64,000 nt of DNA, from positions 310,001 through 374,000 of the forward strand of contig NZ_FZNR01000004.1 in NCBI RefSeq assembly GCF_900188005.1. Direction: 5' to 3'. The position numbers and the translations under genes are program-made. This stretch comes from Actinoplanes regularis (GTDB taxonomy: Bacteria; Actinomycetota; Actinomycetes; Mycobacteriales; Micromonosporaceae). Each line of letters starts with the position of its first letter. Position 1 is the stretch's first letter. The notes below the pieces were generated by a model. That model saw only the letters and a list, made by a program, of their open reading frames with translations. It was not told the origin of the DNA and ran no database searches. Below, in pieces: positions 24,523 to 33,022 of the stretch.

Positions 24523-25914
24523 GTGCAACCAGATTTCGGCCTGCGGGCCGGCATGCGGCTGGGCGGCCGTTACCGCCTCGAGGACCGGCTCGGCGCCGGC
24601 GGGATGGGCGAGGTGTGGCGGGCCTTCGACGAGGCTCTGAACCGGACCGTCGCGGTCAAGACGATGCTGCCCACGGCAGCCCAGGACCCTGATTTCGTAC
24701 GACGGTTCGCCGACGAGGCGACCGCGATGGCCAGGGTCAACCACCCCGCGGTCGTCGCGATCCACGACGTCGGCGAGTCCGACGGCATCACCTACCTGGT
24801 GATGGAGTTCATCGACGGCGAGTCCCTCGCCCAGCGGCTGACCCGGGAGCGCCGGCTCGCCCCGGCCGAGACGATGCGGATCATCGCGGCCGCGGCCGAG
24901 GGCCTGCAGGCCGTGCACGACCAGGGCATCCTGCACCGTGACATCAAGCCGGCCAACATCATGCTGCGTGCCGACGGCGGGGTGCTGATCACCGACTTCG
25001 GGATCGCCCGGCACCCGGGCTCGCCCGGGCTCACCGCCACCGGCGCGGTCCTCGGCACGCCCACCTATCTCTCCCCGGAGCAGGTGCTCGGGCAGCCCGT
25101 GGACCGGCGCAGCGACGTGTACTCGCTCGGCCTGGTCGCCTACGAATGCCTCGCGGGAGAGAAGCCGTTCGTCGGCGACAACCCGTACGCGGTGGCGCTG
25201 CAACGGATCCAGGAGGAGCCGAAGACCCTCGGGACGGACCTGCCGCCGGCCGTCCTCCTCCTGGTCGAGCGAGCATTGCAGGCCGATCCGGAGAAGCGCC
25301 TGCCGTCCGCGCTGTCGCTGGCCGAGGCGGCCCGGCGGGTCGAGCTCACGCCGGTGGCCGCCGGTCGTACCGGGGAGGGGAAGTCGCCGCGCCGCGCGGT
25401 CCTCGCGGCCGTCGCCGGGGTCCTGATCGTCGGCGCCATCATCGCCGGAATCGTGGTCCGCGGCCGCGGTGGTGACTCGGACGGCGCCTCGGCCGCCGGT
25501 AACAAACCCAAGGCCACGGCCACCGCCGGTGGCGTCCCGGGCGGATTCGTCGCCTGCGGTGACGTGTTCTGCCCGGAGACGCCGATGTGCTGGAACGGGT
25601 TCGTTCAGGTCGGGACGCAGGCGATGCCGCCGGTGTCGCGGTTCTGCCCGGGCGCGCACGTGTGGGAGACGTTCGTGGCGATCACGCTGCCCGCCGGGCC
25701 GCCGGTGCTCGACTCGGCCGCGCCGCTGATGAAGCAGCCGGATGTGGCGAAGACCTGCTCGGCCGAGGCGATGGCCCAGCACAGCAAGGATCCGGCGGCG
25801 ACCAAGGGGTGGCGGCGGGATGTCTGGCCGGTGGACTCGGGCCACGGGTGGCTGCTGCACTGCGTCGCCCAGCCGACGTCAGGTTCGTCCACCGGGTCGG
25901 CGTTCAAGCCGTAG
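24523..25914 (+). CDS. Transmembrane Ser/Thr protein kinase
   Basis: 463 residues from the GTG at 24523; an ATG at 24496 would add nine residues that overlap the presumed promoter. The PknB-type kinase domain is complete: glycine loop LGAGGMGEVW, K46, HRDIKPAN with catalytic D140, DFG at 158-160, and SPEQ. A transmembrane helix at about 292-313 leads to an external domain of about 150 residues with several cysteines (CGDVFCPETPMC, SRFCPG, TCSAEA, LLHCVA), which could be the sensor; I recognise no PASTA repeats. The kinase likely phosphorylates Thr residues of cytosolic partners. A strong terminator follows the stop codon. Confidence 0.9.
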   Translation: MQPDFGLRAGMRLGGRYRLEDRLGAGGMGEVWRAFDEALNRTVAVKTMLPTAAQDPDFVRRFADEATAMARVNHPAVVAIHDVGESDGITYLVMEFIDGESLAQRLTRERRLAPAETMRIIAAAAEGLQAVHDQGILHRDIKPANIMLRADGGVLITDFGIARHPGSPGLTATGAVLGTPTYLSPEQVLGQPVDRRSDVYSLGLVAYECLAGEKPFVGDNPYAVALQRIQEEPKTLGTDLPPAVLLLVERALQADPEKRLPSALSLAEAARRVELTPVAAGRTGEGKSPRRAVLAAVAGVLIVGAIIAGIVVRGRGGDSDGASAAGNKPKATATAGGVPGGFVACGDVFCPETPMCWNGFVQVGTQAMPPVSRFCPGAHVWETFVAITLPAGPPVLDSAAPLMKQPDVAKTCSAEAMAQHSKDPAATKGWRRDVWPVDSGHGWLLHCVAQPTSGSSTGSAFKP

Positions 25915-25927
25915 TAGGGCAGCTTAC

Positions 25928-25957
25928 GAACGCCGGCCGCCCGAGCGGCCGGCGTTC
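25928..25957 (+). terminator. Terminator of the kinase gene
   Basis: GAACGCCGGCCGC (25928-25940) and GCGGCCGGCGTTC (25945-25957) form a perfect 13-bp stem with a four-base loop, 14 bases after the kinase stop. Confidence 0.85.
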
Positions 25958-26024
25958 CGCCTTGCCGGAGGACATGCTCACTTGCCGGTCGCTGCGGCTA
26001 CCACGGGGGAGTTCGCGAAAAGGG

Positions 26025-26060
26025 GACGGCGCCCGCCTGGGGATTGGGGCGGGCGCCGTC
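26025..26060 (-). terminator. Terminator of the pectate lyase gene
   Basis: GACGGCGCCCGCC (26025-26037) pairs perfectly with GGCGGGCGCCGTC (26048-26060) around a ten-base loop, 14 bases beyond the minus-strand stop at 26074. Confidence 0.85.
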
Positions 26061-26073
26061 GGGTGCGGGAACG

Positions 26074-27036
26074 TCAGATCTTGCCGGTGCCGGCTCCGGC
26101 CGTGACGGTGGCCTTGACCGAGCTGTTCGCCTCGGGCGTGTACGAGTAGGGGATCGCCGCGACGCTGGCGCCGTTGCGGACCTGCTCGGTGCCCGAGTTC
26201 ACCTTGTAGTTGTTCAGGACCTTGAGGTTGCCGGAGTCCGAGTCGCCGGTCTGGGTGACCGTCGGGTTCGCGACGTTCTCGAAGTAGTTGCGCTCGACGT
26301 AGACGCCCGCGTTCTCGGTGGAGGCGACGCCGTACGAGCCGATGTTGCTGTAGTAGTTGTTGAGCACGTGGACCGGGTTCGCGAAACGGACCCGGGGGTG
26401 CCGCTGGTTGGTGCCGTCGAACCAGTTGTGGACGTAGGTGACGCGCAGGTGCCCGAGGTCCTGGGAGCTGTTGTCGTCACTGTGCCCGAGCAGCATGGAC
26501 TTGTCGTGGTTGTGCAGGTGGTTCCACGAGACCGTGATGTAGTCCGAGCCGCGCTTGATGTCGATCAGACCGTCGTACCCGTTGGACAGGTCGTTGTGGT
26601 CGATCCAGACGTTCGTGGTGCTCTCCTGCACGTTGATCGAGTCGTCACCGGCGTTCTTGAACACCAGGTTCCGGATGATCACGTTCTTGACACCGGAGAG
26701 GTTGAAGCCGCCGCCGGTGATGCCGGAGCCGGAGCCGACGCCGATGACCGTCTTGTTCGAGGCGACGCTGTACATGCCGGAGATCGTGATCAATCCGGAG
26801 ATCCGTACGGTCTGCGACGTGCTCGAGCTGAGTGCCGACTTGAGCGCCGACGCGGAGGTGACGGTGACGACGGTGCTGGACGAGCCGCCGGTGGTGCCGC
26901 CGTTCAGGCTGGCGAAACCGACCGGACTGGACTCCGCCGCAAAGGCGGGACCGCTCTGGGCGACGACCAGGCCGGTGCCGGCGGCGAGGACGCCGGCCGT
27001 GGCCGCGGCGAGGACGGTGCGACGCGATGGAGACAT
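26074..27036 (-). CDS. Secreted pectate lyase, polysaccharide lyase family 1
   Basis: 320 residues from the ATG at 27036, with GGAGGAA upstream. A signal peptide with a twin-arginine motif (SPSRRTVLAAATAG) ends near PAFAA. The parallel beta-helix core shows PL1 landmarks: VWIDHNDLS, DGLIDIKRGSDYITVSWNHLHNHDKSMLLG, and RHPRVRFANPVHVLNNYY with the catalytic Arg. PL1 enzymes cleave polygalacturonate by Ca2+-dependent beta-elimination outside the cell. The operator-like GGTAAGCGCTTTCC lies 58 bases upstream, closely matching the palindromes found in front of the LacI-linked glycoside hydrolases at 52-55 kb, so co-regulation is plausible. Confidence 0.92.
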   Translation of the reverse strand: MSPSRRTVLAAATAGVLAAGTGLVVAQSGPAFAAESSPVGFASLNGGTTGGSSSTVVTVTSASALKSALSSSTSQTVRISGLITISGMYSVASNKTVIGVGSGSGITGGGFNLSGVKNVIIRNLVFKNAGDDSINVQESTTNVWIDHNDLSNGYDGLIDIKRGSDYITVSWNHLHNHDKSMLLGHSDDNSSQDLGHLRVTYVHNWFDGTNQRHPRVRFANPVHVLNNYYSNIGSYGVASTENAGVYVERNYFENVANPTVTQTGDSDSGNLKVLNNYKVNSGTEQVRNGASVAAIPYSYTPEANSSVKATVTAGAGTGKI

Positions 27037-27093
27037 GGGGATTCCTCCGTCGGGGAACGGGTCGGGGAGAGTTGGGTGGGGCCCCAACGTGCA

Positions 27094-27107
27094 GGTAAGC
27101 GCTTTCC
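27094..27107. promoter_or_regulatory. LacI-type operator candidate before the pectate lyase
   Basis: GGTAAGCGCTTTCC. It differs at one position from the perfect sites upstream of the carbohydrate genes at 52.5 and 54.9 kb, and lies 58 bases before the pectate lyase start. Confidence 0.6.
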
Positions 27108-27252
27108 TGGGCCGAAACTAGGCTCGGCATCCAGCTCTGTCAATGATTGATTCCAGGATGTTTCCGGCCTGTCCCGAATTGGTTCACGCTGACCTGCGAC
27201 TTCAGCCTCCGCCGAGGCTCATCGCCGTCGTGCAGCATCTGTAGAATCTCTT

Positions 27253-27264
27253 GGGAGCGCTCCC
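27253..27264. promoter_or_regulatory. CebR-like operator candidate
   Basis: GGGAGCGCTCCC, a perfect 12-base palindrome in the context TTGGGAGCGCTCCCGA. It closely resembles the known Streptomyces CebR box (TGGGAGCGCTCCCA). It lies 40 bases before the nucleoside hydrolase and in the shared intergenic region with the pectate lyase. Confidence 0.6.
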
Positions 27265-27304
27265 GAAGCCGACGATCGGGTCTGACTTCGGTAGAAATAG
27301 GAGC

Positions 27305-28222
27305 ATGCTGACCTATCTGGACTGCGACACCGGCATCGACGACGCGATCGCCATCGCCTACCTGCTGGCCCACCCCGGCGTGACGCTCGCCGGCATCGGC
27401 ACGGTCAACGGCAACACCACCGCACCGCGGGCGGCGGCGAACACCCTCGGGCTGCTGTCCCTCGCGGGCCACGACGACGTCCCGGTCGCGGTCGGCTCCG
27501 GGGAACATCCGCACTCGGTGGCCTCGGTGCACGGTGGCAACGGCATCGGCGAGGTCCGCCTCCCCGCGGGCAAAGACCCCGATTCCCGTACGGCGGTCGA
27601 GCTGCTCGTCGAGCTGGCCCGCCGGCACGCGGGTGAGCTGCACCTGCTCGCCACCGGGCCGTGCGGCAACCTGGCCGCCGCCCTCCAGGCCGAACCGCGC
27701 CTGCCCACCCTGGTCGCCTCGGTGACCGTGATGGGCGGGGCGGTCCGGGTCCCCGGCAACCGCACCCCGCACGCCGAGGCCAACATCGTCCACGACCCGG
27801 CCGCCGCGGCCGCCGTCCTGGCGGCGCCCTGGCCGGTGACCCTGGTCCCGCTCGATGTCACCATGCGGCACCGCTGGACCGTCGCCGACGCCGCCGCGCT
27901 GAAAGCGGACGGAACACCGCTGCACGCCGCGCTCGCCGACATGCTGCCGACCTACTTCGAGGGGTATCGGCAGCGCCTCGGCGGGCAGGAGATCCCGCTG
28001 CACGACCCGCTGGCCGCCGCGATCATGGCCGGCGAGGTCACCCCGGCCGACGCTCCGCTGCTGTCGATCACCGTCACCCCGGACGGCCGGACGATCGAGG
28101 CCGGCCCCGGCTCGGTCCGGGTGATCCTCTCCCTCACGGAGCCGGCGGCACCCACCCTCCTGCACCGCCTCCTCGGCCAGCCATGTGGGCCGGCTGGGGG
28201 TCAGTGGCCGACACCCTGGTAG
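27305..28222 (+). CDS. Nucleoside hydrolase
   Basis: 305 residues from the ATG at 27305. The N-terminal Ca2+-binding aspartate cluster DCDTGIDDA is complete, and GIGTVNGNT and the VHGGNGIGE segment match inosine-uridine preferring nucleoside hydrolases. These enzymes split nucleosides into base and ribose. VMGGAVRVPGNRTPHAEANIVHDPAAAAAVL supplies the conserved central core. Cytosolic. An operator-like palindrome precedes the gene by 40 bases. The 3' end overlaps the convergent ABC permease by 22 bases. Confidence 0.9.
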   Translation: MLTYLDCDTGIDDAIAIAYLLAHPGVTLAGIGTVNGNTTAPRAAANTLGLLSLAGHDDVPVAVGSGEHPHSVASVHGGNGIGEVRLPAGKDPDSRTAVELLVELARRHAGELHLLATGPCGNLAAALQAEPRLPTLVASVTVMGGAVRVPGNRTPHAEANIVHDPAAAAAVLAAPWPVTLVPLDVTMRHRWTVADAAALKADGTPLHAALADMLPTYFEGYRQRLGGQEIPLHDPLAAAIMAGEVTPADAPLLSITVTPDGRTIEAGPGSVRVILSLTEPAAPTLLHRLLGQPCGPAGGQWPTPW

Positions 28223-29013
28223 CCGCGGAGCTGGCGGCGCCAGAATCGGTAGGCGACGGTGAACAGGGTCGCGCCGACCACGGGCGTCGCGTATCCGAGC
28301 CACGCCGGAACCGCGAGCTGGCCGGTTCTGCCCAGGATCACGCTGGCCGGCAGGAAGGCGACGAACGCGACCGGCAGTACGTACGTCAGCGTCCGCTGCA
28401 TCCCGCTCCCGAAGATGCTCAATGGATACGACCCCAGCGTGTCCATCGCGTCGAACATCATCAGCCGGTACGCCCAGGTGTCCAGGACCCGGACCGAGAA
28501 CCCGGCGATCGTGACCGCCACCGACCCCTCGATCATGGCGCCACCGATCACGGCGAGGACCAGGAACGCCACCGAGCCGGGCGACCAGTCGAGGTCCGCG
28601 ACGCTCACCGCGACACCGAAGACGACGATCGCCATCGACAGGTCGCCGAACGGCAGCAGTGAGCGGGTGGTGGTGGCCAGCTGGGACAGGACGTTCACCG
28701 GTCGCAGCAGCATCCGGTCGAGGTGGCCCTCGCGGATCGCGTAGTCGACCTGCATGACGCCGTCGAGCGTGACCAGCCACAGCGCGTGCGAGAGCAGCCT
28801 CATGCCGTACAGGAAGGCGATCTGTCCCAGGCCCCACCCGGCGACCGTGCCGAAAGTGTGCAACAGCGCCCACACGAAGGCGAAGCCGCTGCCCTGATAG
28901 GCGGCGCCGGCCAGCACCATCATCAGGATGTTTCCGCGATACTGCATCGCGCCGCGCAGCGCGGCGCGGCGGAGTTTCAGGTAGAGCCGGATCTCCCGCC
29001 TGATCTCAGCCAC
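28201..29013 (-). CDS. ABC-2 type permease (DUF990 family), second subunit
   Basis: 270 residues from a GTG at 29013. Six membrane segments and the pattern IREGHLDRMLLRPVNVL are typical of the DUF990 (ABC2_membrane_6) permeases, which come in pairs with one ATPase. The start overlaps the stop of the other permease by eight bases, so the two are translationally coupled. The complex is an exporter; lipids, antibiotics and bacteriocins have been proposed as substrates for this class, but none can be assigned here. Confidence 0.85.
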   Translation of the reverse strand: MAEIRREIRLYLKLRRAALRGAMQYRGNILMMVLAGAAYQGSGFAFVWALLHTFGTVAGWGLGQIAFLYGMRLLSHALWLVTLDGVMQVDYAIREGHLDRMLLRPVNVLSQLATTTRSLLPFGDLSMAIVVFGVAVSVADLDWSPGSVAFLVLAVIGGAMIEGSVAVTIAGFSVRVLDTWAYRLMMFDAMDTLGSYPLSIFGSGMQRTLTYVLPVAFVAFLPASVILGRTGQLAVPAWLGYATPVVGATLFTVAYRFWRRQLRGYQGVGH

Positions 29014-29803
29014 CGTGCACCACGATCCTGCGGTAGGCGCGACGCCAGGTCAGGCCGACGACCCCGGCGAGGATCACGATCCAGGCCAGCGAGAGGGCGA
29101 ACCCGCCGAGCGCCTCGGCCCCGTCGACCTGACCGATGTAGATCGCGGCCGGCTGGTAGACGACGAACCGGAACGGCAGCGCCTCGGCGAGCGTCCGCAG
29201 CGGCCCGGGAAAGAAGATCAGCGGCACGGTGGCACCGGCCAGGAACGCCGCCACGAACCGGTACAGCACGGTGATGCCCACGTTGTCGACCGTCCAGAAC
29301 GCCGAGAGTCCGATCAGCAGCGTCAGCAGCGCGTTGAGCACCCAGCCGAGCACCAACGCCACCGGGTAGAGCAGGCCGGCGGTGAGCCCGGCCGGCCCGG
29401 ACAGCCCACCCAGCAGTCCGGCCACCGGCGTGACCAGCACCATCACCGCGACCTGGATCATCGACTGGCCGGCCTGCAGGGCGAGCATCTGGCCCGGGTA
29501 GCCGAGCGGCCGGCTCACGTCGAAGAGCACCTCACCGGAGCGGACCCGGCTCGACATGATCCAGGTGACCGGCGTGTTGATCACGGCGGCCTGCAGGCTC
29601 GCGAGGGTCAGGTAGACCACCGTGCTCTCCAGGGTCAGCCCGGCGACCACCTCCCGGCCCTGGAAGGCGGCCGACCACACCCGGGTGACCAGCAGGATCC
29701 AGACCAGGGTGACCACCACCGACGCGAGGATCGTGCTCCGGTACTGCAGGCGGATGGCGACCGCGGTCCGGACGTACGCCGTATAACCGCGCAGCACGCT
29801 CAT
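29006..29803 (-). CDS. ABC-2 type permease (DUF990 family), first subunit
   Basis: 265 residues from the ATG at 29803, which follows GGAGGTGGCGGC. Six membrane segments with SRVRSGEVLFDVSRPLGYPGQMLALQ, the homologous loop to that in its partner. In-frame upstream ATGs exist only because the upstream DNA is a triplicated copy of the start region (29804-30035), so the annotated start is the one nearest the conserved sequence. It forms a three-gene exporter operon with the ATPase upstream and second permease downstream. Confidence 0.85.
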   Translation of the reverse strand: MSVLRGYTAYVRTAVAIRLQYRSTILASVVVTLVWILLVTRVWSAAFQGREVVAGLTLESTVVYLTLASLQAAVINTPVTWIMSSRVRSGEVLFDVSRPLGYPGQMLALQAGQSMIQVAVMVLVTPVAGLLGGLSGPAGLTAGLLYPVALVLGWVLNALLTLLIGLSAFWTVDNVGITVLYRFVAAFLAGATVPLIFFPGPLRTLAEALPFRFVVYQPAAIYIGQVDGAEALGGFALSLAWIVILAGVVGLTWRRAYRRIVVHGG

Positions 29804-30035
29804 GCCGCCACCTCCGCTGCGCTCCGGCGCCGGCATGAGCCAACAACTGAGCTAGCCGATTCGCTCGCAAGCTCGCTCATGCCCGCTACCTCCGCTGCGC
29901 TCCGGCGTCGGCATGAGCCAACAACTGAGCTAGCCGATTCGCTCGCAAGCTCGCTCATGCCGCCACCTCCGCTGCGCTCCGGCGTCGACATGAGCCCAAA
30001 ACTGAGCTAGCCGATTCGCTCGCAAGCTCGCTCAT
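29804..30035 (-). repeat. 77-78 bp tandem triplication carrying RBS and ATG
   Basis: Units at 29804-29880 (77 bp), 29881-29958 (78 bp) and 29959-30035 (77 bp), nearly identical. Read on the minus strand each unit starts ATGAGCGAGCTTGCGAGCGA and ends with GGAGGTGGCGGC (GGAGGTAGCGGGC in the middle copy), so each presents a ribosome-binding site to the next ATG. The first ATG overlaps the TGA of the ABC ATPase. The 77-bp units shift the reading frame, whereas the middle unit keeps it, giving short peptides of about 26 and 63 residues between ATPase and permease. Confidence 0.85.
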
Positions 30036-31036
30036 GTGTTGCGCCGTTCCCGGTACAGCTCCCGGACGACGCTCTCCAGGTTCGACTCGACCACCGCGAG
30101 CTCCCGGATCTGCCGCCCGTCACCGGCCGCGGCGAGCAGCCGGTGCACCGGTTCGTCACGGCCCACCCGGAACCGCCACCGGCCGTCGTGCTCCCGTTCG
30201 CCGATGAATCCGCCCAGGTCGAGGCGGCCGCCGTCGGGCTGCTCGCCGTCCAGGCGGACCAGCACTTCCTGGTACGGCGCATATCGCGCGACCAGCCCGT
30301 CGACCGGCCCGTCGTAGAGCACCCGGCCGTGATCGATCAGCAGGATCCGCCGGCACAACCGCTCCACGTCGGCCAGGTCGTGGGTGGTCAGCAGCACCGT
30401 GGTGCGGCCGCTGCGGTTCGACTCGTCGACGAAGCCACGGACGGTCTCCTTGGCGAGCACGTCCAGCCCGACCGTGGGCTCGTCGAGGTAGAGCACCGGC
30501 GGGTCGTAGAGCAGCGCGGCGGCGAGGTCACCGCGCATCCGCTGGCCCAGGCTGAGCTGCCGGACCGGGGTGCGCAGGAACGGCTCGAGGTCGAGGAGCT
30601 TGCGCAGGCGGGCGAGGTTGCTCCGGTAGCGGTCGGCCGGCACGTCGTACAGGGCGGCGACGAGGTCGAACGACTCGATCAGCGGCAGGTCCCACCAGAG
30701 CTGGCTGCGCTGCCCGAACACCACCCCGATCCGGTGGGCGAGCCGTCGCCGGTCGCGCCACGGCACCACCGGGCCGTCCGGACCGGCCACCTCGACGGTC
30801 CCGCCGGTCGGCCAGAGCACTCCGGTGAGCAGCTTGATCGTGGTCGACTTGCCGGCGCCGTTCGGCCCGAGATAGCCGACGATCTCACCCTCGTCGATGG
30901 TGAAGTCGATGCGGTCGACCGCGAGGGTGCGCTCCTTCTCCCGGGTGAACAGGGTTCGCACCGTGCCGAACCGGCCCTGCACCGGCTTGGTCCGTACGTA
31001 CTCCTTGGTCAGTTCGCGCACGGTGATGAGGGACAT
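30032..31036 (-). CDS. ABC transporter ATPase for the DUF990 exporter
   Basis: 334 residues from the ATG at 31036. Walker A GPNGAGKSTTIKLL, signature LSLGQRMRGDLAAALL, Walker B VLYLDEPTVGLD and switch TTHDLADVERLC are all intact. The C-terminal extension of about 90 residues is typical of this exporter class. Its stop codon overlaps the first ATG of the 77-bp repeat array (ATGA), and the two permeases follow, so the three genes form one transcript. Confidence 0.92.
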   Translation of the reverse strand: MSLITVRELTKEYVRTKPVQGRFGTVRTLFTREKERTLAVDRIDFTIDEGEIVGYLGPNGAGKSTTIKLLTGVLWPTGGTVEVAGPDGPVVPWRDRRRLAHRIGVVFGQRSQLWWDLPLIESFDLVAALYDVPADRYRSNLARLRKLLDLEPFLRTPVRQLSLGQRMRGDLAAALLYDPPVLYLDEPTVGLDVLAKETVRGFVDESNRSGRTTVLLTTHDLADVERLCRRILLIDHGRVLYDGPVDGLVARYAPYQEVLVRLDGEQPDGGRLDLGGFIGEREHDGRWRFRVGRDEPVHRLLAAAGDGRQIRELAVVESNLESVVRELYRERRNT

Positions 31037-31102
31037 GTGACCGGTCTACCGATCCGTGCGAATCAGGGTCAACAGGATTTCCTTCTCGGCGATGATCGGG
31101 GC

Positions 31103-31489
31103 ATGAACGTGATCGACGCGGTGTGGAAGCGGGCCTGCGGGCATCAGGGCGGCGGGGTGGGTGACCGGCACCTGAGCGCGTTGCTGCTGGTGCACGGCGC
31201 GATGCTGAACGGTGGCGCGGGGACGGCCGTGGTCGGCTTCGACCCCGCCGAGCTGCGGGCCGCGGTGGAGGCTTGTGAGTACTTCGGCCTCAACGGGCTG
31301 GCGAGCCTGTTCCGGGAGATCCCGGCGGCGGCCGCTTCCGCGGACGACGAGGAGCGGCTGAACGCCGCGTTCCAGGACATGGACCCGGACGGGTTGATGG
31401 TCCCGGCCGCTTTCGAGGACCGCTACGCCGCCACCCCGGAGGACTTCGACCCGGTCGCCAAGCGGCGATTCGGCAGAGGAGAGCGGTGA
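31103..31489 (+). CDS. Unknown small acidic protein
   Basis: 128 residues from the ATG at 31103. The sequence is soluble and acidic. The central part (LLVHGAMLNGGAGTAVVGFDPAELRAAVEACEYFGLNGLASLFREI) faintly resembles DMP19/DUF4375-like proteins, which have no established function, and PDGLMVPAAFEDRYAATPEDFDPV lies near the C-terminus. It is divergent from the ABC ATPase, with 66 bases between starts, and convergent with the next gene. The family match is too weak to rely on. Confidence 0.65.
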   Translation: MNVIDAVWKRACGHQGGGVGDRHLSALLLVHGAMLNGGAGTAVVGFDPAELRAAVEACEYFGLNGLASLFREIPAAAASADDEERLNAAFQDMDPDGLMVPAAFEDRYAATPEDFDPVAKRRFGRGER

Positions 31490-31529
31490 CGACGCCGTGG
31501 AGGCTCGATCACCGAACCCGGGATCGGGG

Positions 31530-31955
31530 TCAGCTGCGCTGGCGCAGGTTGTGGGCGGCGATCACCCGCTGGGTCGGGTCGGCGCCGTGTGGTGTCCGCA
31601 AGCGATCAGTCAGCAGGAAGCCCGTCAGCGTGCACGCCTCGGCGTGCTGCATCTCGGTGAGTGCGAACGTCCCGCCGCGCCGTTCCGGCTGCCAGCCGGC
31701 GCGCAGCGCGAACATGATCAGGGCGCGGACGTCGGCTGAGGTCGGATAGGAGCCGTCGGTGGCGCAGGCGCCCCACGGCGCCGGCCAGGCGAGCGACAAC
31801 AGGTCCGCCTGGAGCGCTTGGCCGGTCTTCCCCGAGCCCCAGACGCGGACCCGGATGCAGCGGTGACAGTCCGCGTCGCCCCGAACATGGTGGATCTCCG
31901 CGCGCCAGGTGAACATCCGCGAGCCGTGTCGCAGATGCCGCAGCCGAGTCCGCAT
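31530..31955 (-). CDS. Conserved hypothetical actinobacterial protein
   Basis: 141 residues from the ATG at 31955; a GTG at 31964 is also in frame, with AGAGG upstream. The N-terminus is very basic (MRTRLRHLRHGSRMFTWRAEI) and is followed by CHRCIRVRVWGSGKTGQALQADLLS, with a CxxC pair that could bind zinc, and AALRAGW-type helical sequence towards ADVRALIMFALRAGWQPE. I recall similar uncharacterised proteins in actinomycetes, but none with a known role. No signal peptide. It converges on the preceding small gene. Confidence 0.65.
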   Translation of the reverse strand: MRTRLRHLRHGSRMFTWRAEIHHVRGDADCHRCIRVRVWGSGKTGQALQADLLSLAWPAPWGACATDGSYPTSADVRALIMFALRAGWQPERRGGTFALTEMQHAEACTLTGFLLTDRLRTPHGADPTQRVIAAHNLRQRS

Positions 31956-32036
31956 ATGCCTCACCTCTTATTCGATCCTGCCACAGCCCGTCCCCGGCGA
32001 GCTGCCCCGGGAGCGTCACTGGAAAGGTGGAGATCG

Positions 32037-32936
32037 ATGATTTCGGACTGGATCGAGAAGAAGGCGCTTCCCGGGCGGCGGATCTCCGGGATGCGCGAGC
32101 TGACCGGTGGGTACAGCAACCACAACGTCGTGGTCACGATGGACGACGGGAGCGCGTACGTGCTGCGCCGCTACCTGAGGGCGGACAAATCCGCGATCGA
32201 GGCGGCGCTGGCCCGGCGGCTGGCCGGAGTGGTTCCGGTGCCCGAGGTGATCGCCGTCGGCTTCGCGGGCGAGCCGGTCCTGTTGTCCCGGTTCGTGCCG
32301 GGCCGGATGCTGAGCGAGGTGCTGATGTCCGCGGACCCGGGCACCGCCGGGGAGCTGGGTTCGGTGGTGGGGCGGGCGCTGGCCGGCCTCGGGACGGTGT
32401 CGTTCGGCGCGCCGGGCTTCTTCTCCGACGGGAGTCTCACGCCCGGGCCGCCGGGTGTCGAGCCGGCGAGCGGCCTGGACGCCTGGGTGGATCGTTGCCT
32501 GGCCGAAGGTGACGTCGACGGCCACCTCACCGGCTCCGAGCGGCGCGCGCTCCGGGAGTACGCGGCACGGGCGACGCCGGCTCTCACGGCGCTGCACGGA
32601 TCGCGGCAACTCGTGCACAGCGACTTCAACCCGAAGAACCTGCTCGTCGTCCGGGAGGCCGGGCGATGGCGGGTCTCGGCCGTACTGGATTGGGAATTCG
32701 CCTTCAGCGGCCCGCAGCTGACCGACGTCGGCAACATGCTGCGTGATCCGCGCCCACCCGGCTTCGCCGAGGCGTTCCTCGCCGGCTTCGAGGAGGCCGG
32801 CGGCGATCTGCCGCCGGATTGGCGGAGCCTGAGCCAGGCGCTTGATCTGTACGCCCTCGCCGACTTCCTCACCCGCCCACCGGAGCACCGTTACTTCGCC
32901 CGGTCCGTGGCCCGGATCCGGCGACTGCTGGCCTGA
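32037..32936 (+). CDS. Aminoglycoside-phosphotransferase-like kinase (APH family)
   Basis: 299 residues from the ATG at 32037, preceded by GGAAAGGTGG. The kinase-like fold shows a glycine-rich start (ELTGGYSNHNVVVTMDDGSAYVLRRY), the Brenner motif LVHSDFNPKNLL with the catalytic Asp, and the metal-binding Asp in VLDWEFAF. APH-like enzymes phosphorylate small hydroxylated metabolites, including sugars, homoserine and antibiotics. Nothing in the context, such as a biosynthetic cluster, points to an antibiotic substrate, so a metabolic kinase is as likely as a resistance enzyme. Confidence 0.85.
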   Translation: MISDWIEKKALPGRRISGMRELTGGYSNHNVVVTMDDGSAYVLRRYLRADKSAIEAALARRLAGVVPVPEVIAVGFAGEPVLLSRFVPGRMLSEVLMSADPGTAGELGSVVGRALAGLGTVSFGAPGFFSDGSLTPGPPGVEPASGLDAWVDRCLAEGDVDGHLTGSERRALREYAARATPALTALHGSRQLVHSDFNPKNLLVVREAGRWRVSAVLDWEFAFSGPQLTDVGNMLRDPRPPGFAEAFLAGFEEAGGDLPPDWRSLSQALDLYALADFLTRPPEHRYFARSVARIRRLLA

Positions 32937-33022
32937 AAGTCGACTTCTGGCCATGTCTTCGGCAATCCTGACATCGACCGGTATGCTCGGCCCGTCCAGT
33001 GGCTCAGTGGTCAGGTAAATAG

